NCBI GenBank assembly: GCA_002437575.1 | Contig: DJQK01000068.1 | Span: forward strand, 1 to 22,130 | Direction of reading: 5' to 3' | DNA length: 22,130 bases | DNA from: Clostridiales bacterium UBA6388 | GTDB lineage: Bacteria; Bacillota; Clostridia; Oscillospirales; Oscillospiraceae | Shown: positions 1 through 6,621 of the stretch, piece by piece | How positions within the stretch are numbered: position 1 is the first letter of the stretch | How the letters are laid out: each line of letters starts with the position of its first letter | Notes under the pieces: generated by a model | Seen by the model: only the letters and a program-made list of their open reading frames with translations | What the model was told of the DNA's origin: nothing | Database searches by the model: none | Position numbers and translations under genes: made by a program

Positions 1-705
1 CCACTCGTTCCCGTGCACCATATCCGCGGCCACATCGCGGCCAATTACCTCGCGTATCCGGAGCTAACACCGCCTTTTATCTGCCTCGTTGTTTCAGGCG
101 GGCACACGCTGATCGTCGACGTGCGCGGTTACACGGATTTCAGAATTCTCGGCACGACGCGAGACGACGCAGCAGGGGAGTGCTTTGACAAGGTCGCCCG
201 CGTTTTGGGAATGCCGTACCCCGGCGGCGCGGCGCTGGATAAATGCGCGAAAACAGGAGACGAGGAAAAGTATCCGCTGCCGCACACGAAGCTTTCGGGA
301 AATCCTCTCGATCTGTCGTTTTCCGGGCTTAAGACGGCGGCCCTGAACCTCATTCATATGCACGAGCAAAAGGGCGAGTCAATCGACATTCCGTCTCTGT
401 GCGCGTCGTTTTCCAAAGCGGTCAGCGAAATGCTCGTCCCGCGGACGATGCAGGCCGTGCGCGAAAGCGGCTATCGGAAGCTTGCCATCGCAGGCGGTGT
501 CGCGGCCAATTCGCGCATCCGCGCGGACTTTAAGCGGCAGTGCGAAACGCTCGGGGTGAGACTCTACACGCCGCCGCTTTCCCTCTGCGGCGACAACGGC
601 GCGATGATCGGCAGCCAGGGCTATTACGAGCTTCTCGCCGGAACAAGAGCCGGGCAGGATCTCAACGCCTTCGCCACGCGCTCGATCGAGCAGAATTACG
701 AGTAA
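1..705 (+). CDS. tsaD: tRNA threonylcarbamoyladenosine transferase TsaD (5' end cut off by window)
   Basis: This is the C-terminal part of TsaD (Kae1/Gcp), which transfers the threonylcarbamoyl group to A37 of ANN-decoding tRNAs together with TsaB and TsaE. The reading frame is open from base 1, so the N-terminal third, with the nucleotide-binding start of the ASKHA fold, lies upstream. The visible family motifs are VPVHHIRGH with the metal-binding histidines, VSGGHT, TTRDDAAGECFDKVAR, PYPGGAALDK, LSFSGLKTA, AGGVAANSRIR and CGDNGAMIG with the C-terminal metal-ligand aspartate. All key blocks present in this part are intact. The gene is followed by a strong terminator, so it ends its transcription unit. 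A second, divergent TsaD-like gene lies at 11397-12317. Identification is firm. Confidence 0.96.
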   Translation, partial: PLVPVHHIRGHIAANYLAYPELTPPFICLVVSGGHTLIVDVRGYTDFRILGTTRDDAAGECFDKVARVLGMPYPGGAALDKCAKTGDEEKYPLPHTKLSGNPLDLSFSGLKTAALNLIHMHEQKGESIDIPSLCASFSKAVSEMLVPRTMQAVRESGYRKLAIAGGVAANSRIRADFKRQCETLGVRLYTPPLSLCGDNGAMIGSQGYYELLAGTRAGQDLNAFATRSIEQNYE

Positions 706-715
706 CGAAAATACC

Positions 716-753
716 AAAGCAGGTGCGCAGGATGGCTGCGCACCTGCTTTTTT
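716..753 (+). terminator. Intrinsic terminator after tsaD
   Basis: A perfect 14-bp stem (AAAGCAGGTGCGCA at 716-729 paired with TGCGCACCTGCTTT at 737-750) encloses a 7-nt loop and runs into six T residues at 748-753. It starts 10 nt after the tsaD stop codon. This is a textbook rho-independent terminator. Confidence 0.93.
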
Positions 754-806
754 GACGGCGCGGCTTCAAAAAGTTACATTATGTAAATAATTATGGTGTT
801 ATGTAA
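752..806 (+). promoter_or_regulatory. Possible promoter overlapped by an AT-rich palindrome
   Basis: TTGACG at 752-757 is followed after 17 bp by TACATT at 775-780, a plausible but imperfect sigma-A pair. The -10 lies inside a perfect palindrome, TTACAT-T-ATGTAA (774-786). A further ATGTAA half-site sits at 801-806, 20 bp from the first, about two helical turns. The arrangement looks like a repressor operator over a promoter. The first gene downstream starts at 1041. No regulator is identified and the promoter call is inference. Confidence 0.3.
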
Positions 807-1025
807 TCTGATTTCGCACCTTTACGCGGTAGAGTGCTTCGTTTGCGGAATTGGCGAAAATTAGTAATAATCCGATTCCGGGTTGAAAACAGGAAGAAAT
901 TTCGTTGTGCAAAACCTTGTGGACAGTGTGAATAAGTGTGCACATCCGTCTTGCAGATTATGATTATGGTTAACTGCCCGCGCTTCTCCGGTCTAAACGC
1001 GAACGAGCCTGCATACGATGAAGCA
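807..1025. other. Gene-free stretch before the small membrane protein gene
   Basis: I see no credible gene here. The stretch holds two adjacent 9-mers, TGTGGACAG (918-926) and TGTGAATAA (927-935). The second is the exact reverse complement of TTATTCACA, which fits the DnaA-box consensus TTWTNCACA. Their role, if any, is unknown. Confidence 0.4.
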
Positions 1026-1040
1026 AAAGGAGGCGGAAAC

Positions 1041-1436
1041 ATGGCAAAGAAGAAGGGGACAAGAAGCACCGGCGTTTTGCTGGCAATGGCCACGGCAGGG
1101 GAGGTGCTTCTGACGCTGGCGCTGTCGGCTATTTCGGCGGCGCTGGTGAGATCCGGCGTGATCGGTCAATCGAGCATCGGCACTGCGGGGCTCGCATCGA
1201 GTGCGCTGGCGGTATTTCTGGGAAGCCTGCTTGCGGCAAAGCAATTTCAGCAGAAGAAGCTTCCGCTCACGATGGCGGCCTGCGGGGGCTATCTGGCGCT
1301 GCTTTTGCTTGCGAACCTGCTGTTCCTGCCGGGGATGCCCGCGGGGGCGCTTGGGGTGATTTGCCCGGCGGCTGCGGCAGCTTTGCTTGCGGCGGTGCTG
1401 GCCGGAAGGAAGCCAAAGCGCAGGTACCACAGGTGA
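1041..1436 (+). CDS. Small four-helix membrane protein, TIGR04086/YrzE-like
   Basis: This is a 131-residue, very hydrophobic protein with a short basic N-terminus (MAKKKGTRST) and a basic tail (GRKPKRRYHR). Four membrane segments can be read at roughly residues 12-38, 46-66, 75-96 and 102-121. Length and layout resemble the TIGR04086 family of small clostridial membrane proteins, whose function is unknown; this assignment is from general resemblance. The start is set by an AAAGGAGG ribosome binding site at 1026-1033, 7 nt before ATG 1041. The frame is open further upstream, but those codons have no ribosome binding site and include the leader. The gene stands alone between two gene-poor stretches, so context does not suggest a role. 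Confidence 0.75.
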   Translation: MAKKKGTRSTGVLLAMATAGEVLLTLALSAISAALVRSGVIGQSSIGTAGLASSALAVFLGSLLAAKQFQQKKLPLTMAACGGYLALLLLANLLFLPGMPAGALGVICPAAAAALLAAVLAGRKPKRRYHR

Positions 1437-1672
1437 TGCAGGAAGTCCTGCAAAATGCAAAATAGTAAATAGTATTTACCTAACGCAGGATACGTGCAGG
1501 AATTCCTTCAAAATCAATATTTGAGGCGAAGGCCCGGCTTCTCCCACCAGATATGGTGGCGTTTTAAGAAAAGTTCGGTTTTCGGACGCCTCTCAGTTGC
1601 GAGATTTACATAAAACAATTGACATAAGACCTTGTCATAATTTACAAAGATTCTGAAAAGTTCCGATTTTTC
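1437..1672. other. Gene-free stretch with palindromes, upstream of the xerD promoter
   Basis: I see no credible coding region. A TGCAGGA/TCCTGCA hairpin (1437-1452) directly follows the preceding stop but lacks a T-tract, so it is not a normal terminator. A perfect AT-rich palindrome, GTAAATA-G-TATTTAC, lies at 1465-1479 and could be a protein-binding site. TTGACA at 1619-1624 with TACAAA at 1643-1648 (18-bp spacing) is a weak promoter candidate upstream of the better one at 1673. Confidence 0.4.
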
Positions 1673-1701
1673 TTGAAATCTCAAGCGATTTGCGGTATAG
1701 T
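1673..1701 (+). promoter_or_regulatory. Sigma-A-type promoter for xerD and its leader
   Basis: TTGAAA (1673-1678) and TATAGT (1696-1701) are separated by exactly 17 bp, five of six matches to consensus at the -10. The predicted start near 1708 gives a leader of about 235 nt before the xerD ATG at 1943. Confidence 0.7.
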
Positions 1702-1707
1702 AAGGAC

Positions 1708-1942
1708 ACTTCCCAAAAGCCGGACTGGTAGAAATAACGCGGAATTCATAATTTCGGCTTTTTTGCGGAGGATCGCTGCGGCGCACTGCGGAGGACTCTG
1801 TCGGGCGCACGAGCACGTGCAGTTTTGGAAATCGTTTGATGCACACAATATCTTGTAGCGATGGAAAGCTGCAGGTGCGGTTTCCCCCAAGATGCACGGT
1901 TCGCTGCAAAAATGAACGCCGCAGGCACGGAAAGGCCGAAAC
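1708..1942 (+). other. Long, probably structured leader upstream of xerD
   Basis: About 235 nt lie between the predicted transcription start and the xerD start codon. AAAAGCCG (1715-1722) can pair with CGGCTTTT (1755-1762) across a 32-nt loop and is followed by a T-run (1759-1764), giving a possible attenuator or early terminator. Further down, ATCTTG (1850-1855) pairs with CAAGAT (1888-1893), enclosing GGAAA (1863-1867) with TTTCC (1881-1885). I do not recognise a known riboswitch or small RNA family here. Confidence 0.35.
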
Positions 1943-2824
1943 ATGGACAACATCATTGCCAGATACGAAGATTACCTGATCAACACCAAACACGCGTCGG
2001 CCAACACGGTATCGTCCTATATGCGCGATATCCGGCAGTACGCGTCATATCTGTCCGGCATCGATGTGCCTGTTTTAGAGGCCGACCGGAACGTCATAAA
2101 CGCCTATATGCAATGGCTGACCTCGATCGGCAAGTCGCCGGCGACGGTCTCACGGTCTCTGGCTTCCATAAAAAGCCTGTACCTCTTTGCCATCAGCGAA
2201 GACGAGATCGAGCACAACCCGGTCTATAATATCAAGGTCGAAAAGGCCGAAAAGAAGCTGCCGCAGATCCTCTCCGGCAAGGAGGTCGAGCTTTTGCTTG
2301 AGCAGCCGCGCACGAGCGACATGAAGGGCTGCCGCGACAAGGCGATGCTGGAGGTTTTGTACGCGACCGGCATCCGCGTGAGTGAGCTCATCAACCTCAA
2401 CATCGACGACGTGAGCATCACAGGCGGCTTCATCCGCTGCGAATCGGGCGGCAAGACGCGCATCATTCCGCTCTATCCCGAGGCCGTGCAGGCGCTCAGG
2501 ACGTACATAGAGACTGTGCGGCAGAAGATGCTGGCCGTTCCTTCCGAGCACTCGCTTTTTGTGAACGTCTCCGGCGAGCGCATGAGCCGGCAGGGCTTCT
2601 GGAAGATCATCAAGTTCTATCAGGAAAAGGCGCAGATCGACAAGGACATCACCCCGCACACCCTGCGGCACAGCTTTGCCGCGCATCTGCTCGAGAACGG
2701 CGCGGATCTTCGCTCCATTCAGGAAATGCTCGGCCACAGCGACATTTCCTCCACGCAGGTCTACGCGCACCTGGTCAAGCAGAATCTGAAATCTGTCTAC
2801 AATAAGTACCATCCCAAGGCATAA
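1943..2824 (+). CDS. xerD: Tyrosine recombinase, XerD-like
   Basis: This is a site-specific tyrosine recombinase of XerC/XerD type, 293 residues, which is the usual length. Such enzymes resolve chromosome dimers at dif during cell division. The N-terminal SAM-like core-binding domain covers about residues 1-85 and the catalytic domain about 105-293. The expected catalytic residues are visible: R145 (ATGIRVSEL), K171 (GGKTRIIPL), H239 and R242 (HTLRHSFA), H265 (LGHSDISST) and the nucleophile Y274. The start ATG 1943 has a GGAAAGG site at 1929-1935. The gene is monocistronic, with its own promoter and terminators. No integrase-associated att site or phage gene is nearby, which favours a housekeeping Xer role. 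XerC versus XerD cannot be settled from the sequence alone. Confidence 0.88.
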   Translation: MDNIIARYEDYLINTKHASANTVSSYMRDIRQYASYLSGIDVPVLEADRNVINAYMQWLTSIGKSPATVSRSLASIKSLYLFAISEDEIEHNPVYNIKVEKAEKKLPQILSGKEVELLLEQPRTSDMKGCRDKAMLEVLYATGIRVSELINLNIDDVSITGGFIRCESGGKTRIIPLYPEAVQALRTYIETVRQKMLAVPSEHSLFVNVSGERMSRQGFWKIIKFYQEKAQIDKDITPHTLRHSFAAHLLENGADLRSIQEMLGHSDISSTQVYAHLVKQNLKSVYNKYHPKA

Positions 2825-2830
2825 AAAATG

Positions 2831-2858
2831 CCCGCAGTCTTCGCGGCTGCGGGTTTTT
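2831..2858 (+). terminator. Intrinsic terminator after xerD
   Basis: CCCGCAG (2831-2837) pairs with CTGCGGG (2847-2853), followed by five T residues. On the opposite strand the same stem is followed by a T-rich run (ATTTTTT), so it could also stop transcripts arriving from larC. Confidence 0.88.
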
Positions 2859-2864
2859 CATAGG

Positions 2865-2891
2865 AAAAGCGCCGGTTTTCGGCGCTTTTTT
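2865..2891. terminator. Bidirectional terminator between convergent xerD and larC
   Basis: AAAAGCGCCG (2865-2874) and CGGCGCTTTT (2880-2889) form a stem with a GTTTT loop and a T-run to 2891. It is nearly symmetrical, and on the minus strand it lies immediately after the larC stop codon, so it suits termination in both directions. Confidence 0.85.
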
Positions 2892-2894
2892 GCG

Positions 2895-4067
2895 TTATTG
2901 GAGGCTTTTTTGAATGTCCAGAAGGGAAGCGCCGGTTTGGCGCGCGATCTTCGCGAGGTCTTCAAACTCCGGCTTCCGCTTTGTTACGCCGTAGCCTTCG
3001 GAAACCTTGACGCGCACGGGGCCGTGTTCGGTTTCGAGAGTCTGCGTCTGGCGCGAAAGGGTGTACCGCCGGAAAACGGCCTCCCGGACGCCGAGCGTCG
3101 TTGTGTGCCGGAACAGAAGAGAGAGCATTTTCTCGCGGTCTGACGGTTTACACATACAAGTCAGCAGCACGCCGGGGCGGTTTTTCTTCATGATCACCTG
3201 CGTCGTGTAAACGTCCAGCGCACCGGCCTGAAGCAGCTGCTCGGAGGCAAAGCCGATGGTCTCTCCTGTGCAGTCGTCGAGATTGCACGAAAGCTCGACG
3301 ATTTCCTCCCGCGGCGCGTCCAGTTCCCCGAGCATCGCCCGGACGCAGTTGGCGGCGGGGAAGTCCTTCGTTCCCATGCCGTAGCCGGACTTCAAAAGCT
3401 TCATCGCGGGCATCGTGCCAAATTCTGTGACGAAATGCGTTAAAAGCGCCGCGCCGGTCGGGGTGCAGAGCTCGCCCCGGATCGCGCCGCCGTAGATGGG
3501 AACGCCCTGCAAAAGAAGCGCCGTCGCGGGTGCGGGGACCGGCAGAATGCCGTGGGCGCAATGGACCTGCCCGCAGCCGACGTGCACGCTCGACGCGTAA
3601 ATTTTCTCCGGCGCGAGAAGGTGCATGAGAAGGCACACGCCTACCACGTCCGCCAGAGCATCCAGCGTCCCGACCTCGTGGAAATGGATCTGGTCCAGCG
3701 GCATTCCATGCACCGTCGATTCCGCCTCTGCGATCCGGCGGTAAACCGACAGCGCGTCGTCCCGCACGGCCTGCGGCAGCTCGAGATGCGAAAGAATGTG
3801 TTCGATGTCATGCAGCGTCGTGTGGGCGTGGTGATGCTCACGCTCGTGCATTGCGTCCAGCTCTTCTTCGCCGCGCACGAGAACCTGCATATGCGTGCCC
3901 GCGACGCCGCACTTGACGGCGGGCTCCGGAGAAATTTCGATGCCCGGAAGGCCAAGCGCCGCCATTTTATCAAGGAACGCCTGTTTGCCCTCCAACAGCT
4001 CATAGAGCGCCGCCATCAGCATATCGCCCGCCGCGCCCATCGAGCAGTCCAGATATAATACTCTCAT
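2895..4067 (-). CDS. larC: Nickel insertion protein LarC (nickel-pincer nucleotide cofactor)
   Basis: LarC is the CTP-dependent chelatase that inserts nickel into pyridinium-3,5-bisthiocarboxylic acid mononucleotide, the last step in making the nickel-pincer nucleotide. The protein has 390 residues. Visible hallmarks are the N-terminal MRVLYLDCSMGAAGDM block, a His-rich segment at about residues 74-90 (HEREHHHAH), and the C-terminal YGVTKRKPEFEDLAKIA block. The gene is one uninterrupted frame; in Lactobacillus plantarum the protein is known to be made from larC1 and larC2 by programmed frameshifting. The start is ATG 4067 with a GGAGT site just upstream. It is the last gene of larE-larB-larC, with a 43-nt gap from larB. 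Confidence 0.93.
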   Translation of the reverse strand: MRVLYLDCSMGAAGDMLMAALYELLEGKQAFLDKMAALGLPGIEISPEPAVKCGVAGTHMQVLVRGEEELDAMHEREHHHAHTTLHDIEHILSHLELPQAVRDDALSVYRRIAEAESTVHGMPLDQIHFHEVGTLDALADVVGVCLLMHLLAPEKIYASSVHVGCGQVHCAHGILPVPAPATALLLQGVPIYGGAIRGELCTPTGAALLTHFVTEFGTMPAMKLLKSGYGMGTKDFPAANCVRAMLGELDAPREEIVELSCNLDDCTGETIGFASEQLLQAGALDVYTTQVIMKKNRPGVLLTCMCKPSDREKMLSLLFRHTTTLGVREAVFRRYTLSRQTQTLETEHGPVRVKVSEGYGVTKRKPEFEDLAKIARQTGASLLDIQKSLQ

Positions 4068-4110
4068 AGTACACTCCTATACATACAAAATGCGCCGCTG
4101 TTTTCAAACG

Positions 4111-4878
4111 TCAGCTTCTCTGAGAGTCTGCTCCGATATGATTGATCATGCTGGCCAAATACCCTGCGCCAAAGCCGTTGTCGATGTTCACGACGCTCAC
4201 GCCGCTGGCGCAGGAATTGAGCATGGCAAGTAAAGCCGCCACGCCGCCGAAGCTGGCCCCATAGCCAACGCTTGTGGGAACAGCGATGACCGGGCAGTCG
4301 GCCAGACCTCCAATCACGCTTGCCAGAGCGCCCTCCATGCCCGCGATGGCGACAATGGCCTGCGCCTGCATCACGTCGTCCGTGTGCGATAAAAGCCGGT
4401 GCAGCCCCGCAACGCCGACATCATAGAGCCGCACGACCTCGTTTCCGAGCGCTTCTGCGGTCAAGGCGGCCTCTTCGGCGACGGGCTGGTCGCTCGTGCC
4501 GCCGGTGGCGATGACGATCTTGCCGCGGCCAGAGGGCTTCGGCATCATGCCCGCAATGCCGACGCGCCCGAGCGCGTGATACGTAAGCGGCAGCTGCGGG
4601 GCAAGAACGTCTGCGGCCTGCTGAGAAAGCCTTGTGATCAGAACGGTCTTCTGGCCGTGACGCAGCATCGCCTGCGCGATCTTGAGGATCTGTTCGGGCG
4701 TTTTTCCCGCGCCGTAGATGACCTCGGCTGCACCCTGCCTGAGTGCGCGGTGGTGGTCTAATTTCGCAAAGCCGAGATCTTCAAAGGGCGCTTCTTTGAG
4801 AAGCAGAAGGGCGCTGTCTACCGACGTTTCGCCCGCCGCGACGGCTTGCAGCAGTTTTTTGATCTCCAACTGCTCCAT
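4111..4878 (-). CDS. larB: Pyridinium-3,5-biscarboxylic acid mononucleotide synthase LarB
   Basis: LarB carboxylates and hydrolyses nicotinic acid adenine dinucleotide to give the precursor of the nickel-pincer nucleotide. The protein has 255 residues. Its C-terminal half (about 120-245) is related to AIR carboxylase (PurE), with VIATGGTSDQ at about 122-131, AIAGMEGALASV at about 177-188, VPTSVGYG at about 200-207 and NIDNGFGAGY at 231-240. Start ATG 4878 lies 2 nt after the larE stop codon, with a GGAGG ribosome binding site inside the end of larE, so translation is probably coupled. Older annotations call this family NCAIR mutase-like; the lar neighbours decide the call. Confidence 0.93.
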   Translation of the reverse strand: MEQLEIKKLLQAVAAGETSVDSALLLLKEAPFEDLGFAKLDHHRALRQGAAEVIYGAGKTPEQILKIAQAMLRHGQKTVLITRLSQQAADVLAPQLPLTYHALGRVGIAGMMPKPSGRGKIVIATGGTSDQPVAEEAALTAEALGNEVVRLYDVGVAGLHRLLSHTDDVMQAQAIVAIAGMEGALASVIGGLADCPVIAVPTSVGYGASFGGVAALLAMLNSCASGVSVVNIDNGFGAGYLASMINHIGADSQRS

Positions 4879-4880
4879 GT

Positions 4881-5624
4881 CTACCTCCCGTTTAAGTCCA
4901 GGAGCACAACATCAAAGAAGGGCCTCAGATTCTCCAGAATTTCAGATCTTCTCGTCAGCGCCTGCTGCGTCTGCGAAGGCTTCAGCTGCACCCGCGCCGC
5001 GCCGTGAAAAACGCGCACACGCAGATCCGTAAACCCGAGCGCAAACAGCGCCTGCTCCGCGCCCTCGATTTTGGACAGCAGCTCCACTGTAATGCGGTCT
5101 CCTGTCGGAACGCGCGTGGCCAGACACGCGTAGGCGGGCTTGTCCCACGTAAAAAGCTGCGCCTTGCGCGACAATTCGCGAATTTGCGGCTTGGTAAGGC
5201 CGCACAGGCGAAGCGGGGACAGGACAGACATCTCCGAAAGCGCCTTCATACCGGGTCGGTCGGAGGCATCGTCCGACGCGTTCGTGCCGTCGAGCAGCAC
5301 CGTGTACCCATCAGAAAGCGCCTGCCTCTGCAAAGCGCCAAAGAGCATCGTCTTGCAGTAATAGCAGCGGTTTTCCGGATTTTTCGCGACGGCTTCGTCC
5401 TGCAATGCGTCGAGCTCGAGCACATGAAGCTCCGCTCCCAACTGCGCACAGAGCTTTTTTGCGTCCTCGAGCTCAAAGGCGGGCTGGAACGCCGTTTTGA
5501 TGAAATAGGGCCGGATGTCCGCGCCGGCCTGCATCCCTGCGTAGAGCAGATACGACGAGTCGACCCCGCCGGAAAAGCCGAGCGCCGCCTTCGGGTGCGC
5601 GGTGAAAAATTCGTTCAGTGTCAT
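4881..5624 (-). CDS. larE: ATP-dependent sulfur transferase LarE
   Basis: LarE activates the carboxylates of the LarB product with ATP and inserts sulfur to make the dithiocarboxylate that LarC metallates. The 247-residue protein starts with an N-type ATP pyrophosphatase domain containing the PP-loop SGGVDSS at 18-24. Cysteines occur in NRCYYCK (C87 and C90) and in AYACLATRVP (C167). C167 aligns by motif with the sacrificial cysteine of the L. plantarum enzyme. The extra CxxC suggests the three-cysteine class thought to hold a [4Fe-4S] cluster and use sulfur catalytically; that reading is inference. It is the first gene of the lar operon, with an AGAGG site before ATG 5624 and a good promoter upstream. 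Confidence 0.93.
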   Translation of the reverse strand: MTLNEFFTAHPKAALGFSGGVDSSYLLYAGMQAGADIRPYFIKTAFQPAFELEDAKKLCAQLGAELHVLELDALQDEAVAKNPENRCYYCKTMLFGALQRQALSDGYTVLLDGTNASDDASDRPGMKALSEMSVLSPLRLCGLTKPQIRELSRKAQLFTWDKPAYACLATRVPTGDRITVELLSKIEGAEQALFALGFTDLRVRVFHGAARVQLKPSQTQQALTRRSEILENLRPFFDVVLLDLNGR

Positions 5625-5659
5625 AAAATGCCTCTAAAGAAAAGAATGTTATGCCATAC

Positions 5660-5688
5660 AGTATAGCCGAAACGACGCTTGCTTGCAA
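5660..5688 (-). promoter_or_regulatory. Sigma-A-type promoter for larEBC
   Basis: Read on the minus strand, TTGCAA (5688-5683) and TATACT (5665-5660) are separated by exactly 17 bp. The predicted transcript starts near 5653, about 29 nt upstream of the larE start codon. It is divergent from the spoIIIA operon. Confidence 0.72.
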
Positions 5689-5736
5689 GAGCAAAAACCG
5701 ACAAAAACGGTAGGCAGGTTGCGGGGAAACTTCTCC

Positions 5737-5766
5737 GGTATATTCTCCCTCGCAGGGCAATAGACT
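5737..5766 (+). promoter_or_regulatory. Possible sigma-E promoter of the spoIIIA operon
   Basis: GGTATATT (5737-5744) and AATAGACT (5759-5766), 14 bp apart, resemble the -35 (ATATT-like) and -10 (CATACANT-like) elements of mother-cell sigma-E promoters, and spoIIIA is a known sigma-E operon. A start near 5772 would leave a leader of only about 13 nt, with the ribosome binding site at its very 5' end, which weakens the call. Confidence 0.42.
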
Positions 5767-5784
5767 GTGGTGGGAGGGATGCGG

Positions 5785-6621
5785 ATGGAAGCATTTGAAG
5801 CGGTTCGCAGTGTGCTGCCGCCGCGATATCGGGGGCTTGATTTTTCGAAGGTTTGCGAGCTGCGCCTTCGCGCCGGACAGGCTCCGGCCATTGTCATCGC
5901 GCAGCAGGAGAGAAGGCTTGCGGGGCTGGTGCGGCCGGACGAGCTTTCGGAAATTCTGCGCCGCGCGACGGGAAATTCGCTTTACGCCTGCGCGGACGCG
6001 CTGCGGCAGGGCTTTGTGACGCTTTCTGGCGGACACCGCGTGGGCGTTTGCGGGGAGGCTGTGCAGAAAGATGGGCAGATGGCGGGCTTTTCCGCGGTGA
6101 GCTCTGTTTGTATCCGGCTGGCAAGAGATGTCCGTCTGGACGAAAAATTATTTTTGCCGCACCTGTCCGGGTCAAGCCTCATTCTGGGCCCGCCGGGAAG
6201 CGGAAAAACGACGCTTCTTCGCGCGTGTATCCGGGCGCTTTCCCGCGCAGGGCAGCGTGTTTGCGTCTGTGATGAGCGCGGCGAAATTGCCGCGATGACC
6301 GGCGGCGCGGCACAGTTTGATCTCGGGCCGCAGACGGACGTGCTTTCCGGCGCGGAAAAAGCCGGAGGCATGGTGCTGCTGCTTCGTGCGATGGACCCGC
6401 AGTGGATCGCGGCGGACGAAATTACCGCGCCATGCGACATTGCGGCGATGGAGCAAATCAGCTACTGCGGGGTGAAGCTTCTGGCCACTGCGCACGCAGG
6501 ATCGATCGAAGCGCTTCACGCAAGGCCGTTATACCGGTCGCTTTTGTCGCTGGAGATCTTCAAAACGGCGTTCGTTCTGCGGCCGGACAGATCCTTTTTG
6601 GTTCAGGAGGTGGAAGCATGA
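5785..6621 (+). CDS. spoIIIAA: Stage III sporulation protein AA (ATPase)
   Basis: SpoIIIAA is the ATPase of the SpoIIIA-SpoIIQ channel that joins mother cell and forespore after engulfment and is needed for sigma-G activity. It belongs to the PilT/VirB11 secretion-ATPase group. The 278-residue protein has a Walker A motif GPPGSGKT at 135-142, a CDERGEIAAM segment at 162-171, a Walker B region QWIAADEI at 206-213 and LATAHAGS at 233-240. I chose ATG 5785 because GGGAGGG at 5772-5778 is well placed for it; an in-frame ATG at 5779 and GTG at 5767 lie on or before that site. It is the first of eight genes, and its stop overlaps the spoIIIAB start (ATGA). Confidence 0.94.
   Translation: MEAFEAVRSVLPPRYRGLDFSKVCELRLRAGQAPAIVIAQQERRLAGLVRPDELSEILRRATGNSLYACADALRQGFVTLSGGHRVGVCGEAVQKDGQMAGFSAVSSVCIRLARDVRLDEKLFLPHLSGSSLILGPPGSGKTTLLRACIRALSRAGQRVCVCDERGEIAAMTGGAAQFDLGPQTDVLSGAEKAGGMVLLLRAMDPQWIAADEITAPCDIAAMEQISYCGVKLLATAHAGSIEALHARPLYRSLLSLEIFKTAFVLRPDRSFLVQEVEA

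Noticed and set aside
936..1040. N-terminal extension of the small membrane protein
   Set aside because: The extension has no ribosome binding site at its start and contains the AAAGGAGG site that serves ATG 1041.
1437..1452. TGCAGGA/TCCTGCA hairpin as a terminator
   Set aside because: There is no T-tract after the stem and the loop is only two bases, so it does not fit an intrinsic terminator.
1514..1993. A 159-codon minus-strand frame upstream of xerD
   Set aside because: It overlaps the xerD promoter, leader and start, looks like untranslated sequence read in a chance frame, and matches no family I know.
1943..2824. xerD-like gene as an integrase of a mobile element
   Set aside because: No att-like direct repeats, excisionase, phage or conjugation genes are nearby, and length and motifs fit a chromosomal Xer recombinase.
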